A stretch of DNA of 64,000 nt from Theropithecus gelada (taxonomy: Eukaryota > Chordata > Mammalia > Primates > Cercopithecidae). Position 1 is the first letter of the stretch, and every line of letters begins with the position of its first letter. Both the position numbers and the translations under genes were made by a program. This document shows, piece after piece, positions 34,780 through 46,834 of the stretch. The stretch lies in the NCBI RefSeq assembly GCF_003255815.1, contig NC_037680.1, positions 9,628,564-9,692,563 on the forward strand, given 5' to 3'. The notes beneath the pieces were generated by a model that worked only from the letters and a program-made list of their open reading frames with translations, was not told the DNA's origin and searched no databases.

Positions 34780-35180
34780 GAGGAGGCTGGTCTTAAAAAA
34801 GGAGGCTGGTCATTATTGGAGGCAAGAGAGTGTGTGGGAGACGCTGATTGGTGGAGGGAGACAGGTAATCAAATCCTAAGTAAAGGCAACCTTGAAAAAC
34901 CGCAACCATGGTAAACAAAATTGTTCTCTCCTGGTGAACCAATGGGATCAGGAAAGAATTTGCAGGCTTGGCGCCTCTCTTTATTTCCCCCTCCAACAAA
35001 GATGGCTCAAAAGGAGCATTGTTAAGAGTGTTTTGCTCACTCAGCAATGAGGCAAGCTCATTAAGAGACTGGGGCTGTGCCAATGGGGGCTTGCAGGGGT
35101 GGCCAGTTCCTAACTTCACAGGAGCTCACCTGCTGAAAATCATAAGGAACGCAAATGCTAACCATTCAGATGAAGCTTAA
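34780..35180. promoter_or_regulatory. CCAAT-box-rich stretch; old LTR or regulatory element
   Basis: A 400-bp patch less AT-rich than its neighbours. It has CCAAT or ATTGG at about 34849 ('ctgattggtgg'), 34938 ('gaaccaatggga') and 35078 ('gtgccaatgggg'), and a small 19-bp-period duplication of 'ggaggctggtc' at 34782-34792 and 34801-34811. Composition and CCAAT spacing would fit a diverged antisense LTR promoter, but I cannot name a family. The 108-codon minus-strand frame at 34793-35119 has no homology that I recognise. Confidence 0.25.
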
Positions 35181-35219
35181 AATTGATGACTTTAAAGAGA
35201 TTGAATAAACTCTTTATGT

Positions 35220-37600
35220 TACAATCTGGCATGTGCTTTTAATATTAACTACTACATATTTTATAGACTGTATTTGTTGCCAAGCACTAAAACAAACATT
35301 AAGATGCTTTTGCCTTAACTGGTACTATGAGTGCTTCCAAAACCGTGGGTATAAAAAGCGGCATAAAACACATCATAATCATGAAAATCATCTGCATTAA
35401 ACTCACATTTGCCATGAATGTGGCAGTTATTTTTCATCTACAAACAATTATATCACAATTACTTACTCTCTGTTAGGAAACATTTCATCAAAAATTCTCA
35501 TTTAATTGACATAAAAATGCATTTTGTTCAGAGAAAAACATAATCTCTAATTTGTACTAATTAAAGAAATAGGCATTCTGAATTAGTGAAAGGCTCATAT
35601 CTATTGAAAAATATGCCTCCTCATTAGTTTATACGCAGAAAGTAACACAAACCAAGTTACAAAGCTTACAGTAGGTAAAGAAGGGCCTAAAAAATAGTCC
35701 TATAATGAATAAACAAAAGTAATGCACAGTGTTCTATATTTTCCATTAAGTGGAGACCAGAAAAAAATTTGTGTCATAAATAACTTAAATGTACACCTTG
35801 TGTTATCCTGTTTAAATTGTGAATTTACTCAGTAATTTTTTTCAACTATGCAGTTATAATAGGCATGTCTAAATCATATACTCAGAATTATCACCATTCA
35901 GACAAAGGAGCTTTTTCTCCAGGGAGGAAGTAATTTTAATTAAACCCTAGCTATTTCAGCTAATCTGAAATTATATACAAAATATCTATAGATTTTAAAA
36001 AGTCAGTACTATACCAAAACACAAGAAAGGATTGAAACATTACGTGGTCTAACATACCTTGGTAGATGGTTTGTAAAAGATTTCAGGTAATGAAAAGGGC
36101 TTTAATGTCACTGTACCCTCTGCACGTCATGTCCACCCAGGAATACCCTGTCACCACATGGACCATAGCAGCCAAGGAAGTTCCCCAGGAATGGATGGCA
36201 GGGGTAAATCACCATGATAACAGGACATAACCCTCTTTACTACTACTCAAGAAAAATAAAAAACATTGCTACATTAAAATAACAGAATAAGTTCTTGCAG
36301 TAAGTCACACATAAAATTGAAAAAAAGTATTGAAACAAAGATTCTATAGTAAAACTGTAGTATTCAAATGGCAATACCTTATAATAAACTTGATGATTAT
36401 CTGTTGTTATTTAATTTAAATTGTTTTTATCCTTTTTGAATAAAGCATAGCTCACCATGAGACTTCTTGTAATACAGAACAGATAATTCCCTTTGAGATC
36501 CCAAACTGACCCCATCAGTTTTGCATGTATTAAGGAACAAGGAAAATCCAGGGAAGATGAAAGGAAAAAAAATACATGATTTTCCCAAGTCTCACAAAAT
36601 TTTTTGACACCAGTCTCTGTAAGTAGACTTTGTATAGCTCTTTCTAAATTGTGACATGTTTCTTACCCCTAAGATTGTCATGTGGCATGTGATAATAGCA
36701 TGGTCCACTGACTGATATAATCAGTGATGGGGATACTACCAATTTAGAACCTTAGAATAAAATCTGTCCTGGCATAATAGCCAGATCACTGTTTACATCT
36801 TCTAGTAGTACATTACATGCTGCATGTCAATGTCCTGCTGGACAAGAGAAGGTCACAGCAACTGTAAGAACATGCATGATATAGGGAATGGCAACCATGA
36901 CGAACCCAACATTTTCAACACTCATTCTGCAAACAATTCTTCAGCTCGTTTTGTGTTACACATTCCTTAACATTTTTAGAAATTTACTTAATTGATAAAG
37001 ATTGTAGCAATTTGCCTATATTATTCTCCTCTTTCTAAGACCCATATTAAGAATATAATAAAATATTTGTCAGGAGACATTTAGGTAAATTTTCTAATTT
37101 ATCCATATTGTATAAAACTATTTTAGATCTAAAGTATCAAATGGTGGGTATAACCTTCAGTAACACATTAGGATTTCTTTTTTAAAGTTTTCCTTAATAC
37201 ATAAGGCAAAATTCTTTCAGAAATCCTTAGTTCTCCATAAGTAACAATCAAGATGGCATAAATTCCATTAGAAGCCTACAAATCCACTTAAAACTGGGTT
37301 TATAATAGGGACAAAATAAATCACATTTTAAAATATCTAACTTGTAAATTCTACTGGCTTACTACAGTGAGAATCTGATTCTTAACAGAGTGATTTAGTC
37401 TTCGCAACTCATTTCATATTATTTCGCCTTACTGTAGTTATAGTTTTGTTGATGTATTCATTTTAACACCTGTTTCCCAATAACTCAGAGATGATTGTGA
37501 AATTGGCCAAGATAACCTTCAATATTGTATTGACTTTTATTAATGATCTCTTCAATAGTGCATTTGCTTTTATCAATGACCCCTCAAAAAAAAAGTAGTA
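35220..37600. other. Repeat-poor AT-rich intronic DNA
   Basis: About 2.4 kb with no recognised transposon, exon or RNA gene, and among the lowest repeat densities in the window. A perfect 6-bp-arm hairpin 'actgatataatcagt' sits near 36714. Confidence 0.45.
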
Positions 37601-37604
37601 ATAA

Positions 37605-37830
37605 TAATGAAGCTGGTGATTACTTATTATTTTTAAAAATACTTTGCATGTATCATGTCATTTGATTGCCATACTGTAATATGGAGAACACTTTTATCCT
37701 ATCTAACAGATGAGAAAAGAAGGTTCAGATGATTTTGAAAACTTGCCTCAGATAATATTGCTAAAAGCAACGAGCTGGAATATGAATTGAGGCAGTTTGA
37801 TTCCAAAGCACACATTGTTAGCAAGGATAT
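37605..37830 (-). repeat. MIR SINE, diverged
   Basis: 'gcatgtatcatgtcatttga', 'ctaacagatgagaaaagaag', 'gagctggaatatgaattgag' follow antisense MIR. Confidence 0.5.
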
Positions 37831-38954
37831 AATATTGCCTCCTGAAATAGATGGTATGCCTTTGGCTGACAAAATATACATATGTCAAAATTTTCAAGTT
37901 CATCTTCTTTTAAGAAAATAACTAGAGCAGTCAACCTCTTTATTTAAAAAAATCAATCTCAAAATGTAGAATTTTAGATTTCATGACAGGCAAATAGGAG
38001 AGAGATGAGTGGTCAAGTTGTGATTCTTCCACCCTGAGATGATTTCCTATTTTATGAAAAAGGGTAGAGTGAGAACTTCCTAGATTAATATAGAATTTGA
38101 AGATTGCCAAGCAAGATGCTATCAGGATGAGAATTCAGATTCTCAAGAACGGGGTACTATTTGTGAAGGCTTTGCCAGGAAAGAAACTCTGGCAAAATAG
38201 CACAGGATAGCCTGGAAGAGTGAAATATGGAGGTAAGAAGATGACTGTTCTGGAAAGAGACCAGGAATGGATGATGAAATGGCCTTTTTGAGTCTCAGTT
38301 CCTGTATTTTTCTACCTTGTTGATTTTCAAATTTACCCTGCAGCCTCAGCCTGCCTTACCCTTGAAAAGAGACTTCCAACAGCACATAAGGAATATTGTT
38401 GTGCTGCTTTCTGGGTTAACGCTGGTCTGTCTTCTGTTCCAAGCAGGCATAGAGGAATAATTCAGAGAACATTATTTGTTACTATTTTAAAAGGAACACT
38501 AACCATACTCGGCATGGGATAGTGATAGCTGTGCTACTTCGGCCAAGACAGGAGTAGGGATAGGAGCAGAAATGCAGGAGCGTCCTTCCTGCTTTGCCTC
38601 TCCCTCGATACCTAAGTGTTGGGGCCTTGCAAAGCATAAAATAAAAACCACTTGTTATAGAGAAAAGAGACAGGGTATAGAATGTTATTCCAGGGATATA
38701 AGTATCAGTTCTTCCATGTGATTTGGGGGCAGACTACTAACTCTCCGCCCAAATTCCTCCATCTGTAAATCCTGATTGACAAACGCTGCGTCCTCTGAGT
38801 GTTCTTTGGGTGGCTCAACCATCCTGTTTCAGAAAGGCCCAAAAATAGACTGCTGCAGTGGCTCCCAATTCACAGAAGCCATGAGACCAGGATGACCCAG
38901 ACCTACTCCTAGTCTCAGACTTTCCTCACCTGCAGCAACAGCTACCATTTAAGC
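37831..38954. other. Unique intronic DNA
   Basis: No recognised element over 1.1 kb. Slightly higher GC from 38700 onward, but no splice-bounded coding stretch was seen. Confidence 0.4.
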
Positions 38955-39144
38955 CAGTGGTTCATTCTGCTCCCAAGAGGACACTAGCAATGTCTGGAGG
39001 CCCTTTCATTGTCACAACTGGGGAAGGGGCTACTGACTCGTAGAGGCCAGGGATGCTGCCAAACATCCTTCAATGCCCAGGACAGCCTCACAACAAAGAG
39101 TGGTCTGGCCCAACATGTCAATAGCGCTGAGGTTGAGAAATTCT
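38955..39144 (-). mobile_element. MER20 hAT DNA transposon
   Basis: Near-complete antisense MER20: 'cagtggttcattctgctccc', 'actagcaatgtctggaggcc', 'tcattgtcacaactggggaa', 'gaggccagggatgctgccaa', 'acatgtcaatagcgctgagg', end 'ttgagaaattcta'. MER20 is a eutherian non-autonomous hAT. Published work links many MER20 copies to regulatory activity in endometrial stromal cells. Nothing here shows that this copy is active. Confidence 0.88.
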
Positions 39145-39149
39145 AAGTT

Positions 39150-40385
39150 AGAGCAAGTGAAACAAAATGGACACAGTTATTTGTATTGACCAACACAGTC
39201 TGTGTAAGATACAACAGACACAGGGTCTGTTCTCTCCTGAACATTAAGATTGAACCCAATTTTTATTTATATACCCAAGTCTACCCTCCTTGATCTTACT
39301 CTTGGTCTACGCCACAAACTCATCTCAAACTCTTTCTCGAACCTTCTCCCTAGATGGAGCTAGATCAGGCATAGATAGCATCACTCCTATTAACTGTTTT
39401 CTAAATTTGTCCATGGCTTTCTTATTGTGGCATTTGTAGCAGAACTTGGACTCTATAACCACAGTATCCAGGAATAGACCACACGCACTGTAATATGATA
39501 TTTGTTGCTATCTTTGCCCCACTTTATGCTGGCTTCATATCTGCCCTTGGCTTATTGTACTCGAGTGATCTCTAGAACATACGCTACCTCTTATGCCCTA
39601 TTTTAATGACTGGGAAAAATTTAGCCCAGTACTTTAAATGCCTGAAATATTTTGTACGTGTAATCACAACCACTCTCTTAAGCAGTTGCCTTTCCAAAAT
39701 GTGTTGCAATTTATAAAACTGTACAGTGTATGTATACTTCATTATACACTGCTATTTTTATTTCACAACATACATTTCCTTCTTCACTTTATCATATCCT
39801 GTCGATAATAAGTATGTGCGTCTTATAGGACTGTGGTTGACATTCAATACAAAAAAAATCTAAAATGTTTTGCAAATACTTGAATCCTATGTATATTCCT
39901 GACATGGTTGCTGTTGCTAATATTCTTACCCTGACCCTGGCTAGACCAAGATAGTTACAGATGCCTCTGCCTGGGCCTCTAATGTTAAGAAGTTACTAAT
40001 CCAAATGGACTTAAAATCACCGGCCATCCAGATTTGTGCAAACTTGTCCTTACTCCTCAATGTTCCATCTCTCCCAGACCCTAAGCTATCCTTTGAAATT
40101 AGTTTATGGTGTTATATCCTGCTTAGTATTCCCATTAGATGCACTTTCTGGATTCTCTACTGTTTCTCCTGCCTCACTGAGGTCTGAGTTCCCAGTTCTG
40201 ATGTTTCCAGGTTGGCCTCATCTTACAGTCTCCATTAGTAATATATGATAAGGACTTGAGTGGGGTGATGACTGTGAAAACGTGAGACTTTGAAAAGACC
40301 CATCTGTCAGCAAATAATGATTGTGTGGATAGTCAAGTGCCGGTATATTTTAGAAGTAAGTACCCTTAAGTTAGATATTTTCACA
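39150..40385. other. Unique intronic DNA
   Basis: About 1.2 kb without a recognised repeat. No exon is supported. Confidence 0.4.
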
Positions 40386-40389
40386 AGCA

Positions 40390-40720
40390 GTATTGCCATG
40401 TGGTATGATGCAATGGGTTTGAACTAAGGAATCAAAGCAGGGCTGAGTAGTGGGCCCAGTTCTACCTCTTTTGTATTCAAAAAATTAAGCCCTTAAAATT
40501 TTTTGGTAAAATGAGAATAATGTCTATCTGGAAATATTAGAAGAAATACTGAATACAGAGGGCTAGATGAAGATCAACTGTTTAGCTGTTGAATTTTACT
40601 ACTTTACTAAGCAGGAAAATGGTAAAAAGTAAATGAATTTGTGGGTATGAGACTTTCTGGCACAGAGTAGGTGCTTAGAAGATATTTTCTTCTTATTACA
40701 GAAAAAAGTAACTTCTCCAA
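40390..40720 (+). repeat. MIR-like SINE, interrupted or expanded
   Basis: 'gtaaaatgagaataatgtct' and, further on, 'ctggcacagagtaggtgctt' are the sense MIR core and 3' end, but about 120 unmatched bases lie between them. Low confidence in a single element. Confidence 0.4.
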
Positions 40721-40800
40721 ACTTGAAATCACTTTAAACCTTTTCAGCCAAACTCCAATGAAATAACTTAGCAATAAGCCAACTACAGCTGTATTTACCT

Positions 40801-41105
40801 TTTTTTTTTTTTTTTTTTTTTTTTGAGGCAGAGTCTTGAACTGTCACCCAGGCTGGTATGCAGTGGCGTGATATCTGCTCACTGCCACCTCCGCATCACA
40901 GGTTCAGGCGATTCTCCTGCCTCAGCCTCCCATGTAGCTGGGACTACAGGCATGCAACACCACGCCTGGCTAATTTTTGTATTTTCAGTAGAGACAGGGT
41001 TTCACTATGTTGCCCAGGCTAATCTGGAATTCCTGACCTCAGGTGACCCATCCACCTCGGCTTCCCAAAGTGCTGGGATTACAGGCGTGAGCCACTGGAC
41101 CCAGC
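40801..41105 (-). mobile_element. AluS-type SINE with target duplication
   Basis: Full-length antisense Alu: T-run of about 24, 'gaggcagagtcttgaactgt', linker 'tttttgtattttcagtagag', 5' end 'gagccactggacccagc'. It is flanked by 'ctgtatttac' at 40789-40798 and 41106-41115. It has the same orientation as DPP10. The 168-codon plus-strand frame across it is an Alu artefact. Confidence 0.95.
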
Positions 41106-41178
41106 CTGTATTTACATTTTTAAAACCCACCTCTTATATCTTCTATCTTATTGTCTTAAATACATATGCCACCACCCC

Positions 41179-41179
41179 C

Positions 41180-41219
<40 letters not shown>
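41179..41219. repeat. (CA)20 microsatellite
   Basis: About 41 bp of uninterrupted CA just 3' of the Alu at 40801-41105, probably polymorphic. Confidence 0.95.
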
Positions 41220-41223
<4 letters not shown>

Positions 41224-41394
41224 AGAAATAAAATCCCTTGAAAAAAACAAGAATGTATTTAGCTACCTTTCTTATGGTGATATCGTCTTCTGGAATAAAA
41301 GCCATGTGATTATATATCAAATAAAATGAAACATTAATACTATGAAAGAATATTCCGGAGCAGTAACATAGCATTCCTCACATTGGATGGCCTT

Positions 41395-41640
41395 CACTCA
41401 CTCATTTATTTAGCAAGTTCTTTTTGAGACTTCATTCCGTGTCAAGAATAATGCTAGACACTGAAGTCACAATGACAAATGAGAGGCTGCCTTGGCTTCT
41501 AGGAGCTTGCAGTCTAGCTGTGGATTCAATATATAGTGGAAGGTAGACAGGGTAGGAAAGAGAGTGAAGGGATAGGATAAACAAAGATAAATAGACATAA
41601 ATGTGATGTTGTTTGCAGGGGGAGGGAAGGACAAAGCAAG
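41395..41640 (-). repeat. L2 LINE
   Basis: Antisense L2: 'cactcactcatttatttagc', 'gagacttcattccgtgtcaa', 'gctagacactgaagtcacaa', 'ttctaggagcttgcagtcta'. A pure A-run follows at 41659-41677. Confidence 0.65.
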
Positions 41641-41934
41641 TCATCTTCCTGAGGCTGGAAAAAAAAAAAAAAAAAAAGATTGAGAAATCTTGCAAGATGA
41701 GGCAAATTCCCTGTGAATTCAACCCGAATGAGGAGCGGTAACTACCAGGCAGATTAAAAGGAACAGGAAGCATTCTCATGAGAGAAAACAGGAAACTTCA
41801 ACTGAGAGGCTTCAAATAGCAGGGAACACTGGGTAACAAAACTGGTTCCTTAGCTGGTGGAAACCTGAGAGAGTTAGGAGACTCTCACATAGGAGGCAGA
41901 AAGCATGAACAGTCAGCTTCGGTTTTGTAGTAAG

Positions 41935-42125
41935 CTTATCTGAAGTCAAGCATGATCTCCACCTCTTACAGTCTGGGTGACCTTGGGCAAATTAATGTTT
42001 TCATCTATAAAATAAGAACAATAATTACTACTAAGTCACTGTAGGAACTAAAGATATCTCATAAAAGTACCTAGAAAAGTGTCATGGTTTGGGCACTTAA
42101 CAATGGTAGCGATGAGATAATAATG
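41935..42125 (+). repeat. MIR SINE
   Basis: Sense MIR: 'agtctgggtgaccttgggca', 'aaattaatgttttcatctat', 'aaataagaacaataattact', 'aagtacctagaaaagtgtca'. A short (TGG)n tract follows at 42140-42154. Confidence 0.68.
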
Positions 42126-42189
42126 ACGATTACCCCAATGATGGTGGTGGTGGTAACCTCCCTTATCTGAGTACTTTCACATATGGCAC

Positions 42190-42540
42190 CATTTGGAGCA
42201 TTCTTTTCTCTCCCGATTCTTCACCAAGCTGCTATTGCTTGCCCATTAAGTTTCAGTTCAAAGATCCAAACTCATCTGTCAGTTGGAGTGAGGAGCCCCT
42301 TCTCTGCTGTCTCAGAACACATTCTTCTTGCCTCTGTCATGACACTTTTCATATGCTATGGTCATCAATGACTTACTTTTCCTTGCTTTTCTCCTTCATC
42401 CCAAGCAAAGAGAGAAGAGAAAAGGCGTCGGACTGTAAGCTTTTTAAAGACAGGCTCTGTGTCCTATCCCTTTTGGTTTCCTCATTTGTGCAACACAGTA
42501 TCTATTGTATATCCAATTAACATTTGTTGAATTAACGTAT
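42190..42540 (+). repeat. L2 LINE, 3' region
   Basis: 'taagtttcagttcaaagatc', 'gaggagccccttctctgctg', 'gactgtaagctttttaaaga', 'caggctctgtgtcctatccc' and terminal 'aacatttgttgaatta' follow L2 in order. Confidence 0.68.
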
Positions 42541-42559
42541 GGATAGACAAAATAACAGA

Positions 42560-43345
42560 ATACACAATTTAAAAGGCTCGTTTATAAAATGAAACCATTT
42601 AGTACAAGGATTTCGATAGTGAATATAGCAAACAAAAGTCAAAGATCAAAGTATTTCTTTGGAGGGGGAATGGGTTTTGCTCTGGTATGTCTTTAGGTGG
42701 GTGCGTGCTCATCCCAGTCATCACAGTGTCAACTGTTGCACATGTAACCACAATCCTCTTGCAACTCCTGTAACATTTGGGTGTTACAATGAAGGTTTAA
42801 GAACAATGCTCCTGACTGTATATGAACTTCACATCCCTAGATGTACCAGAGAAGAGGTAATAGTGATAGGCCCTGAGAACCTTAATTATTTGATGAGGAA
42901 TACCACCATTATTTTGTTTCATGCTCCCCAAATAGAAGAAAGTCCAATGACATGTTAGCAAAGAAAAAAGAAATAAAGGAAAGAAAACACAATGAAAATT
43001 GACTGGATACTGAGTCATTTAATATGAAAAGAGATGAGACTTCTTTCTACCTGCCCTTTTGCGGAACCGTGATCAAAGAAGCCTCTGCTATAAGGGGAGC
43101 AATCAGGAACAATGTTATATTTTAAATTAATACACATTTTTTTTGAAAGTGTGCTTGGACCATGGCATTGCCTGTTTTTCACAGTGTGGTGCACATCATG
43201 TGTTTATCAGATTCTAAAATCTATTTTGCTGATCCCTGTGGTAGGTATTTTTTGTTTTCTACCTTCAAACTGTCCAATCTCCCTGATTGTTTTCAACAGA
43301 ATCCAATATTTACTTGTGCTACCTACTTTTCTATTTTCTCCACTC
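42560..43345. other. Unique intronic DNA
   Basis: No repeat family or exon recognised. Several open frames of 70-100 codons overlap on both strands without coding character. Confidence 0.4.
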
Positions 43346-43349
43346 AATC

Positions 43350-43745
43350 CTGTGGATCATCAAGCAATTAGATAAGGAATTGGTGCAGGATTTAGTTTTA
43401 ACCAACAAGAATTGTGGGGTACTCTTTCTTAAAAAGAACATCAAAGAAAGAGACCACTCTTTGTCTACTGGACATTGTCAGTTGTCATGTCTGCAGACCA
43501 GTTATGGAATTGAAGAAACCATGTAATCACCATGACAGAAGTTAGTTTGAGAAAAACAAAGCAGAAAGATGCAAAGAGGCTGGGTTCTAGGCCATGATAT
43601 TTGGGCATCAATTTAACTGACCCTGGAGGTGTTCTACTAAGGGACTTTTTCCGTTTGGGAAATTATAATTTCTTAATCTTTTAGCCAATTTATTTAACTT
43701 TTTCTGTTATTTTCTGATGCTTTCAATGAAAAGCATCTCAATTAA
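43350..43745 (+). repeat. Probable old MaLR/ERVL LTR, 3' half
   Basis: 'gaggctgggttctaggccat', 'ccctggaggtgttctactaa', 'aatcttttagccaatttatt' and 'ctttttctgttattttctga' resemble the 3' part of old MLT-type LTRs. The 5' boundary is not determined. Confidence 0.35.
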
Positions 43746-44500
43746 TAAAATCTATATGTTCTTTAATTTACCCCAGATCTCAAAAGACCATGATCATGAG
43801 TGTGGTTCCTGTTTAAAGGAGTGAATGGACAATGCTCATGTTTGCCTATTTTTCCTTTCTAATTCTCAGCTTTCTTGTCTGCAAAATGAGAGTCTAGACT
43901 AGGATATCTCTAAGAAATATTTAAAGTTGTATGGTTATAGAAACACAGCACATCAAATGCACTTTAATTTTTCGTGTATCCTCTTGAAAATGGTGCCAGC
44001 CATCAAGAGAGATGACCCCCAACCCCTTGGAACTGATCTTTCAAAAAACACAAGGTATCTTTATTAAAGACAACATATAGCATATGTAATCGGGAGAATG
44101 AGGAAGAAAATAATCATCATATCTCTACACCTGAAATTTCCAGGTATTCTTCAAGATTATATACAATGCTATTAACAGAAGCCATTCATGTATTACTAGG
44201 CATTGTTGAAATAATGAATCAGCAACCAATATGCAAGAGAATGATTGTCAGTATATTATTTTCAAATATTAAAGAGGAAAATGTCGGTACAGCTAAATGA
44301 TTGGCATTAGTCAAAAAAGACACTTTTAGATTATAAGGCTACCACTTAATTGGTATTTAAAGACCATCTATTAAGCTATTAATAGCCTTCAAGAAAGTGG
44401 GTGGTACCTTTCTAAATGAAGCTAATGAACAAATCTTTTGTTCTTGTTAAGATTTACCTTCTGTAAAGCCTGTCTGGCTAATAATAACATCTTATATTTG
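43746..44500. other. Unique AT-rich intronic DNA
   Basis: No recognised repeat or exon over 750 bp. Confidence 0.4.
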
Positions 44501-44509
44501 GATTATCCT

Positions 44510-44640
44510 GAAAGACGGACCAGGGACGTGTTACCATCTTTACATTTTACTTGAAGACACAAACCTCAGGAATGTTTCCCAGGGTCATAGAACTGGGTCC
44601 TGAATTTACATCCCAAGATCTTGTCCCTGCACTATTTGCA
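44510..44640 (-). repeat. MIR SINE fragment
   Basis: 'ccatctttacattttacttg', 'ttcccagggtcatagaactg', 'tcctgaatttacatcccaag' follow the antisense MIR core. Confidence 0.45.
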
Positions 44641-44699
44641 TTTAAGTTTTGCTGTCAGAGTACAGCCAAATCCTGAAAAATAACACAAAGTCCAGCTCC

Positions 44700-45260
44700 C
44701 TGTATGCATTTTCAGCCTTGCTTCTCACCCCTCCCAATCATTTACCCTCTGTAATCTAGTTGGTCTCAACTATTAAGGGCTTTCATGACAGTTGCATTGC
44801 CTTTTTTCTTCATCTTTGCACATTTTCTCTGTTTCTGAACTATTTTCCTTTCTTTATCAATCTAACTCCTATGTAGAGTTCTGACTTGGATTTTGTGAAC
44901 GCCCCCCTTCCCACCGATGACAAACCTAAGTATTTATCCCACTTAATACTCATCACTTTACATTGTAATCGTATCAATTTATATCATAGCCATGCTCTTC
45001 AACAACAAAAGCTATCGCCCTACTCACATTTGAATTCTCTTTCATGAAATATTGAATAACTGAAACAATGAGAGAACAAGTCCAGTGCTCTATTCCTCAT
45101 ACCATGCTGTGCTCACTGATCATCCAACAACAGTTCATGAGTTTGTTCTTTCATTCTATTTTATTTCCTTCAGAGGATATACCTAAAGGAAAAATTTTGC
45201 CATAGCTATCCATCCTTGATCAAAAATGCCTGCCTTGCATCATCTCTCTGTCCTAATTCT
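44700..45260 (+). repeat. L2 LINE, diverged
   Basis: 'catctttgcacattttctct', 'gaactattttcctttcttta', 'tcaatctaactcctatgtag' fit the sense L2 3' region. Later phrases such as 'gcctgccttgcatcatctct' may continue it. Divergence is high. Confidence 0.42.
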
Positions 45261-45273
45261 TTCACTGAATCAA

Positions 45274-45298
45274 AAAAATAAATAAATAAATAAATAAA
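45274..45298. repeat. (AAAT)n tetranucleotide repeat
   Basis: Six AAAT units at the end of the L2-like stretch. Confidence 0.85.
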
Positions 45299-45859
45299 GG
45301 GCCAATCTTTAAATACAATAAGTAATTTTATGCTATTTACTTTCCATTAAAATGAAGTGGAACTCATTTTTCTTAGGGCAGAATTCTGGAAACCAGAGTT
45401 GGGAGAAGTGGTGCTTTTCAGTCCGTCAGCAATGATTCATCTTGGAAATTAAGGTTTCTGGTTATAAAAAGCCTCACTAGAGTGCCAGAACAAACAGTCC
45501 CCTGAAAAGCCCTACCTACTGAAATCAGCAGTAACCTGTGTCTGCTATACTAACCCAAGCTCCAAAATAGAATGACAGGGTTTGTCTCTGTTTGGTCACA
45601 AGACTTTCTTAATGTAGAAAAATGCTCATAATGAAAACCTATTTTTTTTTACTTACAGAAGCCACTTATCCTCGAGAGAAATAGCACATTGTTTTCACAA
45701 TCCCTGAGGAACCTTGTTATTTCCTTCAAATGTTGTTTGCATATTTCAAAGTAACAGGTTTAGTTCTGTTTAACTCAACAAAGACCAGTATATTTTTGAA
45801 CTCAAAAGTCAAACTACATTTCTTGGGAAGACAAATGAATGTATAGCTTTCTTTGACTG
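45299..45859. other. Unique intronic DNA
   Basis: No element recognised in this 560-bp stretch. Confidence 0.4.
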
Positions 45860-46230
45860 TTCTTTTATTTAAAGAATGTTAATTGAGCACCTGCCATGTG
45901 CCAGATATTAGGACAGGTACTGAGATTAACAAAAGTTAAAAAAAAAAAAAAAAAATCAGAGCCCCTTAATAGCTAGTAGAGAGACTCACATGGAAACAAA
46001 TAATTATAACTCAAAAGATTAATTGTTATTCAAGAGGTGCAGAAGACTATATGAGAACACAGGTGATTAGGTAAGAACATAACAGTCTGACTAGGAGACT
46101 GTGAGAAAATGCTCACCGAGAAAATTCTGCATAAGATTTAAAATAAGAATAGGAGTTTGCTAAAATAACCATTTTTGGGGTTTGGGGGATGGGGAAGGTA
46201 TGTGAGGCAAAGGAAATATCAAGTCTAGAA
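45860..46230 (-). repeat. L2 LINE with internal A-run
   Basis: Antisense L2: 'gttaattgagcacctgccat', 'gtgccagatattaggacagg', 'tactgagattaac', later 'gaccaggagactgtgag'-like and 'ggggaaggtatgtgaggcaa' phrases. An A17 run at about 45938-45955 interrupts it. Confidence 0.6.
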
Positions 46231-46239
46231 GCACAGAAA

Positions 46240-46635
46240 TAATATGAAGACTATATTTATTCCATGATAAAATTCCTCCTCAGTGCAACCATATGTACCA
46301 TCATTGCAGCTACCCAGGTATTTTCCATTTTGGTAGCACAGCACTGGGATGAGTAACTGCATTTTTTTACTGAATTAATCAGTTCTTTCAATGACATTTG
46401 AATCCAATCTTCTTCTTCCCCTACCTCCCTGATAAAGGTTCATGATGAAATCTTGCAGATGTTACTACAACATTAGAAGATACTTTTCATCCCCCTGGTG
46501 ACTTCAAAATGAATTTTTATCATCATTATAGTTAATAATAATTGCAAATAAAATTCTCAGCTTTTATGTCATAAAAATTGATTCTCACTATTCAACTCTT
46601 TATGAAAATGTCGTATCCTTAAAAATTGCTGCTAG
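46240..46635. other. Unique intronic DNA
   Basis: Nothing recognised in this 400-bp stretch. Confidence 0.4.
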
Positions 46636-46639
46636 AACA

Positions 46640-46830
46640 AATCATAATACAAAGCACTTACATAGCATTTTTGTTTGGGCAGATAATTTAAGTTTATTGC
46701 CCTTCTGTTAGTGGGGAAAAATACTTAACAGGGTTAATTGCCTTCCCCAAGGCCACATGATTCATGTGGTAAAGAGAGAGTGAGAACTCAACTTAAGGAT
46801 GCCCCTCTAAAGAAAAAGCCATCTGATCCA
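46640..46830 (-). repeat. MIR SINE
   Basis: 'caaagcacttacatagcatt', 'gttaattgccttccccaagg', 'ccacatgattcatgtggtaa' and 'gtgagaactcaacttaagga' follow antisense MIR. Confidence 0.58.
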
Positions 46831-46834
46831 CCTT

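Noticed and set aside
40823..41329. A 168-codon plus-strand frame, the longest gap-free one
   Set aside because: Made of antisense Alu followed by the (CA)n array (a His-Thr run). No coding evidence.
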